Shown piece by piece: positions 59,862 to 64,000 of a stretch of DNA of 64,000 bases. Where the stretch lies: contig NW_026944385.1 in the NCBI RefSeq assembly GCF_033439725.1, positions 3,815,001 to 3,879,000 on the forward strand, in the 5' to 3' direction. A model generated the notes under the pieces. It had not been told where the DNA came from and did not search any database. It was given only the letters and a program-made list of their open reading frames with translations. This stretch comes from Neurospora tetraspora (Eukaryota; Ascomycota; Sordariomycetes; Sordariales; Sordariaceae). Position numbers and translations under genes: made by a program. The number at the start of each line of letters is the position of its first letter. Positions within the stretch are counted from its first letter, which is position 1.

Positions 59862-61787
59862 ATGGACGAACAGCTAAAATCCGAATATGAGAGCCAAAGT
59901 CTACAGTTGCGCGCAGAACTGAAGCAATTCGAGGGAGAATGGGCACAGAACCACGACGGCAAGAAGCCGTCCCGTGAAGCCATCAAACAGAATCCGGATA
60001 TTGGTATGCCATCCAGACTGATCTTCTTTGACTTTTCTAACAGATGATCCCAAACAGCCCAGAAATACAAGCAGTACAACAAACTCCGCGACATACTCTC
60101 CGGAAAGATCCCTCCTCCCAAAAGCGACAACCAAGACCCGAGCCAACGCAAGCGCAAGCAAGCAGAGACATTCCTCCCATCCGCCTCGACTCCCTCCAAA
60201 CGAAACAAATCTGCCGCTACTCCCAAATCACAACACTATATTGCCGTCGATGAAGCCATCACCCCAGAGGTAGCACGGAAACTCTTCAGCCCTGCCGTCC
60301 CATCCTCGATTGGCCCTACGCCCCAAAAAGATGGCCGTGTTCTCGGTCTCTTCGACCTTATATCCCATACCTCCTCCAAGTCAACAGATGACTCCAAACC
60401 AAGAGCGCCCGGATTTACGGCTACGCCAAGTAAACGCCGCCATGCCCTAGACCTCGAGAACGATAAGGATGATGATGAGAAGGACGACAAGGAATTCATA
60501 ACCCCCAGCATCCCGCGACATCGTAATCTCGACAGAACCCCGTCCTCTGGGCGCAATCGCAACCTCCTCGATAGCTTCCTCGGAGTCCGTGCCACCAACA
60601 CATCCACACCACTAAACAAAAACAATGGGAACTCACCCTCGAAAAGCTACCTCAACAAGACACCGTCCGGGGAGCGGTCTGTGTCTAAGCTACAGTTCGC
60701 CACACCCGCTTTCTTACGTCGTATATCTGCGCCGTTACCACCTGTGGACGAAAACGGCGAGTGGCTGGACATCGAGCCCTTGAAGCTACCACGAAAACCG
60801 TTCAGCATAGCAAAAGGCAGGGGGCTGAGCCGCGTGGTAGCCAGCCTACGGAAGATGGAGGAAGAAAAGCTGGACGAGGAGCTGGATATGTTGAGGGAAA
60901 TGGAAGCAATGGAACAAGGCGAAATGGGTCCTCCTCCGCCAAAGAAGACGGTTGCGCCCCCAAGGGAAGACACAGATAATCAGAAAGCACGTCCTGCGGG
61001 GACAGAAGGAGGAGCAGCAGAAGAAGAGGCAAACGATTTCGAAGAGGACGAGGCAGCTCTGATCGAGGTCGAAGCTAGCTTCCTTGAATCACCATCATCG
61101 AAGAGGAAGAAGGAGAGGCAGCGACCGGTCCTACTAAGCGGTTTCGACGATGAGAATGTCTACGACAGCCAAGATGACGGCGACTTGAGTAAGGAGGGAC
61201 TAGATCGCAATGGACAGCCGTTAAGGGTGTTCAAGAAGAAGGGACAGAAGAGGACGACCAGGAAGGTCAACATGCGACCGACAAGGACGAAACGACCTAG
61301 TGCACCGGTTGCCGAGGAAGAGGATGACGACAGTGAGGAAGAAGAAGAAGAAGAAGAAGATGGCGACGACGTGATACCGGAGACACAATTCGATGCGACC
61401 AAGAATAATGCGGCTGGAGATGATAGTCACAATCTGGATCCGTTGTTGTCTAGAGGATCAGGGTCGGAGTTTGATGATGATGATGATGGGTCAGAAGGTG
61501 AAGGTGAAGGTGAAGATGAGGAAGCAGAGGCGAGCACGACAAAGACTGCAAAGGCTGCAAAGAAGAAGGTGCCAGCAAAGCCCAAGGAAAAGAAAAAGAA
61601 GGATGTGACTACGAAGAAGACGAAGAACAAGAAGAACGGAGGGAAAGAGGATGGTGATGAAGAACCGGTCAAGAAGCCGCGTATGGTCAAGGCTACGGCA
61701 AATGCGAACTTCAAGAGGTTGAAGCTGAAGAATAACGGGGCAAAGGGTGGGCCGGCTCATAACAGCCGGTTTAGGAGGAGGAGGTAG
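59862..61787 (+). CDS. SLD2: DNA replication initiation regulator Sld2/Drc1
   Basis: Exons are 59862-60003 and 60058-61787, with a 54-nt GT..AG intron and CTAAC branch site, giving 623 residues. The nearer acceptor after CTAACAG would shift frame; the distal one gives PDIAQKYKQYNKLRDIL. The N-terminal 65 residues match the conserved Sld2/RecQ4-type block (LRAELKQFEGEWAQ, KPSREAIKQNP, KYKQYNKLRD). In budding yeast, CDK-phosphorylated Sld2 binds Dpb11 to start replication. Here at least twelve SP/TP sites cluster between about residues 75 and 270 (STPSK, ATPKS, FSPAV, RTPSS, KTPSG). The FATPAFLRR motif and PVLLSGFDDENVYDSQDD are further family landmarks. Acidic runs near 466 and 519 and a Lys-rich C-terminus follow. 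It is nuclear by role. Confidence 0.9.
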
Positions 61788-62355
61788 TGCTGTGAGATGT
61801 TAAGCATAACGAACGGTATCGGGAGGGAGGTAATGAAGAGATGAACTGTGATATTGCGTCTTATCTTTTTTTTTGGCGCCATTCAACGTGAAGGACATGG
61901 AGCTATTATTGATAGTAGAACAGGACGACTTGTCGTTATCCATTTCTTATACGAGCGGCAAGTATACTTAGGTGGGAATGTATCACGTATCAATTCACAG
62001 CAGTCGGTAGGTGCAATTATTCGATAAAGTCAGGATGCCTTTCTGATATATGCTAGCCAGCCGGCTGATAAAATGTAGAACAACAAAATTTCAAATATGC
62101 TATAAAAAGACTATTTCCTCCCCAGTCCCAATGGTATCAAACCTTTCCTCTGTCTGGCCTCCCAGAATCCCGTCGCTAATCATAGGTATTTACAAAAAGA
62201 AAATTTCTTTCTTCAAACACAAACAAACTATAAATGAGATTAATAATTCCGTGGGCCGGCCCTTTTGCAGCCCCACCAAATGTTCTTGACAGTTCTTCAG
62301 CAAAGCTCCTCCCCCTTGCCCTTTTTTTTTCCCCCCATTTTGTCCCTTTACGCAG
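61788..62355. other. Convergent intergenic region
   Basis: This contains the 3' flanks of SLD2 and of the Ser/Thr-rich gene, which point at each other. T- and C-rich homopolymer tracts occur near 61866 and 62320-62340. No gene is seen. Confidence 0.5.
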
Positions 62356-64000
62356 CTACGCAGCGGTAGCAACCGCCGGCCCAGCCACCGTCACGGTCTG
62401 CGTCTCCGTAACGGTGGCAGTCTCATTATGAATCAACGTATCCGTCACTCTGACCGTCTCTCTTTTAGTCTCGGTAACCGTCTCCTTAACCGTAGTCGTA
62501 GTCGTCTCCTTAACCGCCTCCCCCTTAATGGTAGCAGTGACCGTTTGGAACATCTGCTGTGTCTGTGTAGCCGTAGCTGTAGCCGTTTCAGTAACAGTAA
62601 CCGACACCGAGACCGTGACTGCACTCTCCGAACCAGCAGCTGCTAACTTGACATGGTTCTCATTCCCATTTAACCCGTTGCCGGAGGAGTATTGAGGGGG
62701 TTTGAAGAGGCGGTCGACTGTCGCCCAGTATTGTGCTTCTGATGCTTGTTTGCTGTCGACAGCAGCAGAAGCGGCAGCAGGGGCAGAAGTGACCTCAGCA
62801 GCAGCAACAGCAGGAGGACCAGGAACGAGCTTGACATTGTTGACATTGGCAATCTCCGTAGGCTGAGCAAAACGTTCATAAGATACCAAGTCCGTCACGG
62901 TGCCGGTGACGGGGATGATTACGAGGGGATCGTCGTCGCTGGTGGTGCTAGAAGCGGCGCTGCTTTCGGCGCTGCTTGTGATGATCGGAGCGCTGGTTGT
63001 GGTAACGCTGCTGGTGGTAACTGGAGCAGGAGCTGAAGATGGGACTGAGACTGAGACTGAAGAGCCTGAAAAGGTAGAAATCCTTTGGTTAGGAACGTTG
63101 TGAAATGAGAGTGTTGTTGAGGGTAGTATGGTGGACAAGGGTTTTGAGGTGGTTAAGGTGATCGTGGAGGTTGTAGGAAGGGGAGGAGGGTTGCTGGTGG
63201 TGATGGAAGGGGAAATGCTAATAGGGGGAAATGCTAATAGTGGTAGAGAGGAGAAGGGTGGTCTCCACGGTCACAATGGTGGTAGAAGGGGGTAGCTTAC
63301 TGCTGCTGATGGTCGGAGCGACGCTGGTGGTCGACGAAAGGATGCTGCTCGAGACGACTAGAGGCATGCTTATGACGGAGCTGAGGCTCAAGGTAGGCTC
63401 GATGTTGCTGGCGGAAGACAAAGAGGAAGAAGAGGATGCCGAAGAAGACACAGGCAGCGAGCTAGGATCCACGGTGAAGGTAATCGGGTAAGTGCTCCCG
63501 CCGTCCGTAACAATAGCAGTCACCGTGATGAATGTCTTGCTATCAGTAGTAGTTGTAGGAGGCAAGCTCGCCGAGGAGGATGAGGAGACCGAAGCGGAAG
63601 AAGAAACGGGAGGCTGAACTGCGATGACACTCGATGAAGAAGCAGTCATAGAGCTTGTCGTAGGCGGCACTGAGGCAATGACCGACGAGGCTGCAGCTGA
63701 AGTAGTGACAGCAACCGCGCTCGATGATGAAGCTACTCCAGGAGGAGGACCAACAACAGTAACAGTCACCGTCACCGGACCGACGCTCTGAGTGACCTTG
63801 GTGGTATCCGTAACGGTCACATCCAGGCCAGAACTGCTGCTACCAACCGCTCCCCCAGATCCAGAGGATCCAGAGGGGGGAGGCACCGTCATGGTCACCG
63901 TGCCGAAACTCTGTGTAACCTTCACCGTACTTGTAATAACCACCTCCGAGCCAGCACCAGCACTGCTGCTACCAACCGCTCCTACTCCTCCTCCAATGGG
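62356..64000 (-). CDS. Ser/Thr/Val-rich protein, 5'-partial, split by a 16-bp duplication
   Basis: The gene enters from beyond the right edge and ends at 62356. The first frame (64000-63218) has repeats of the type VTxTxKVTQSxGxVTVTV, then long Ser/Thr/Pro runs, and stops after STTISISPY. The second frame (from about 63208) continues the same composition, then a unique stretch (YERFAQPTEIANVNNVKL, SEAQYWATVDRLFKPPQYS) and a C-terminal VTVTET array. The break coincides with a perfect 16-bp tandem duplication (63209-63224 and 63225-63240). With a single copy the two frames would be one. No transmembrane segment or GPI-type tail is seen in the visible part. Its composition suggests a wall or secreted glycoprotein, but no family was recognised. 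Pseudogene, strain variant and assembly error are all possible. Confidence 0.65.
63209..63240. repeat. Perfect 16-bp tandem duplication inside a coding region
   Basis: GGGGAAATGCTAATAG occurs twice head to tail. Because 16 is not a multiple of three, it shifts the frame of the minus-strand Ser/Thr-rich gene and brings in a TAG stop. Confidence 0.95.

Overview
The window looks like nuclear DNA of a filamentous ascomycete (Pezizomycotina, probably Sordariomycetes). The genes are GC-balanced, carry short 51-95 nt GT..AG introns, and include recognisable ascomycete families. They alternate sharply with very AT-rich, stop-riddled blocks. Differences between repeat copies in those blocks are almost all C-to-T/G-to-A, mostly in CpA/TpG context, which is the signature of repeat-induced point mutation (RIP). 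I assign the taxon by pattern, not by a match.

Layout: 1-850, AT-rich relic of a DDE transposase. 2010-5689 (-), a Ser/Thr kinase gene of four exons. 6944-16447, an AT-rich island bounded by 103-bp terminal inverted repeats with flanking TA. It contains a dead pogo/Fot1-type transposase, into which a 2.0-kb LTR element with 5-bp target duplications was inserted. It also holds a perfect (AAT)n tract of about 77 units and several tandem arrays. 16.5-21.7 kb, a gene-bearing segment with a 164-bp MITE and a C2-domain protein gene (17697-19496, -). About 21.72-54.31 kb, a 32.6-kb AT-rich island framed by inverted copies of a 39-bp-unit repeat. 54319-64000, a second gene cluster: a single-pass membrane protein (-), a RING-finger E3 (-), a divergently transcribed Sld2/Drc1 replication-initiation factor (+), and the 3' part of a Ser/Thr-rich protein gene (-) that runs off the right edge and carries a 16-bp frameshifting duplication.

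The large island is a nest of transposons whose order can be read. A LINE coding region was apparently split by a Mutator-like DNA element (31954-42046, 79/80-bp TIRs, 8-bp target duplication). That element was in turn split by a Ty3/gypsy element (35156-41723, two 202-bp LTRs, 5-bp duplication). The island also holds a 592-bp TRIM, a 726-bp tRNA-derived SINE-like element with a 14-bp target duplication, a 139-bp solo LTR that looks unmutated, and a 96-bp MITE candidate. All autonomous elements seen are dead: RIP has changed catalytic Asp codons to Asn and filled the frames with stops.

The host genes do not form one pathway. The RING gene and SLD2 share a 411-bp divergent promoter region. I did not find a convincing new cellular system. 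The novelty lies in the small, intact-boundary mobile elements, the paired inverted termini of the 32-kb island, and the frameshifting duplication.
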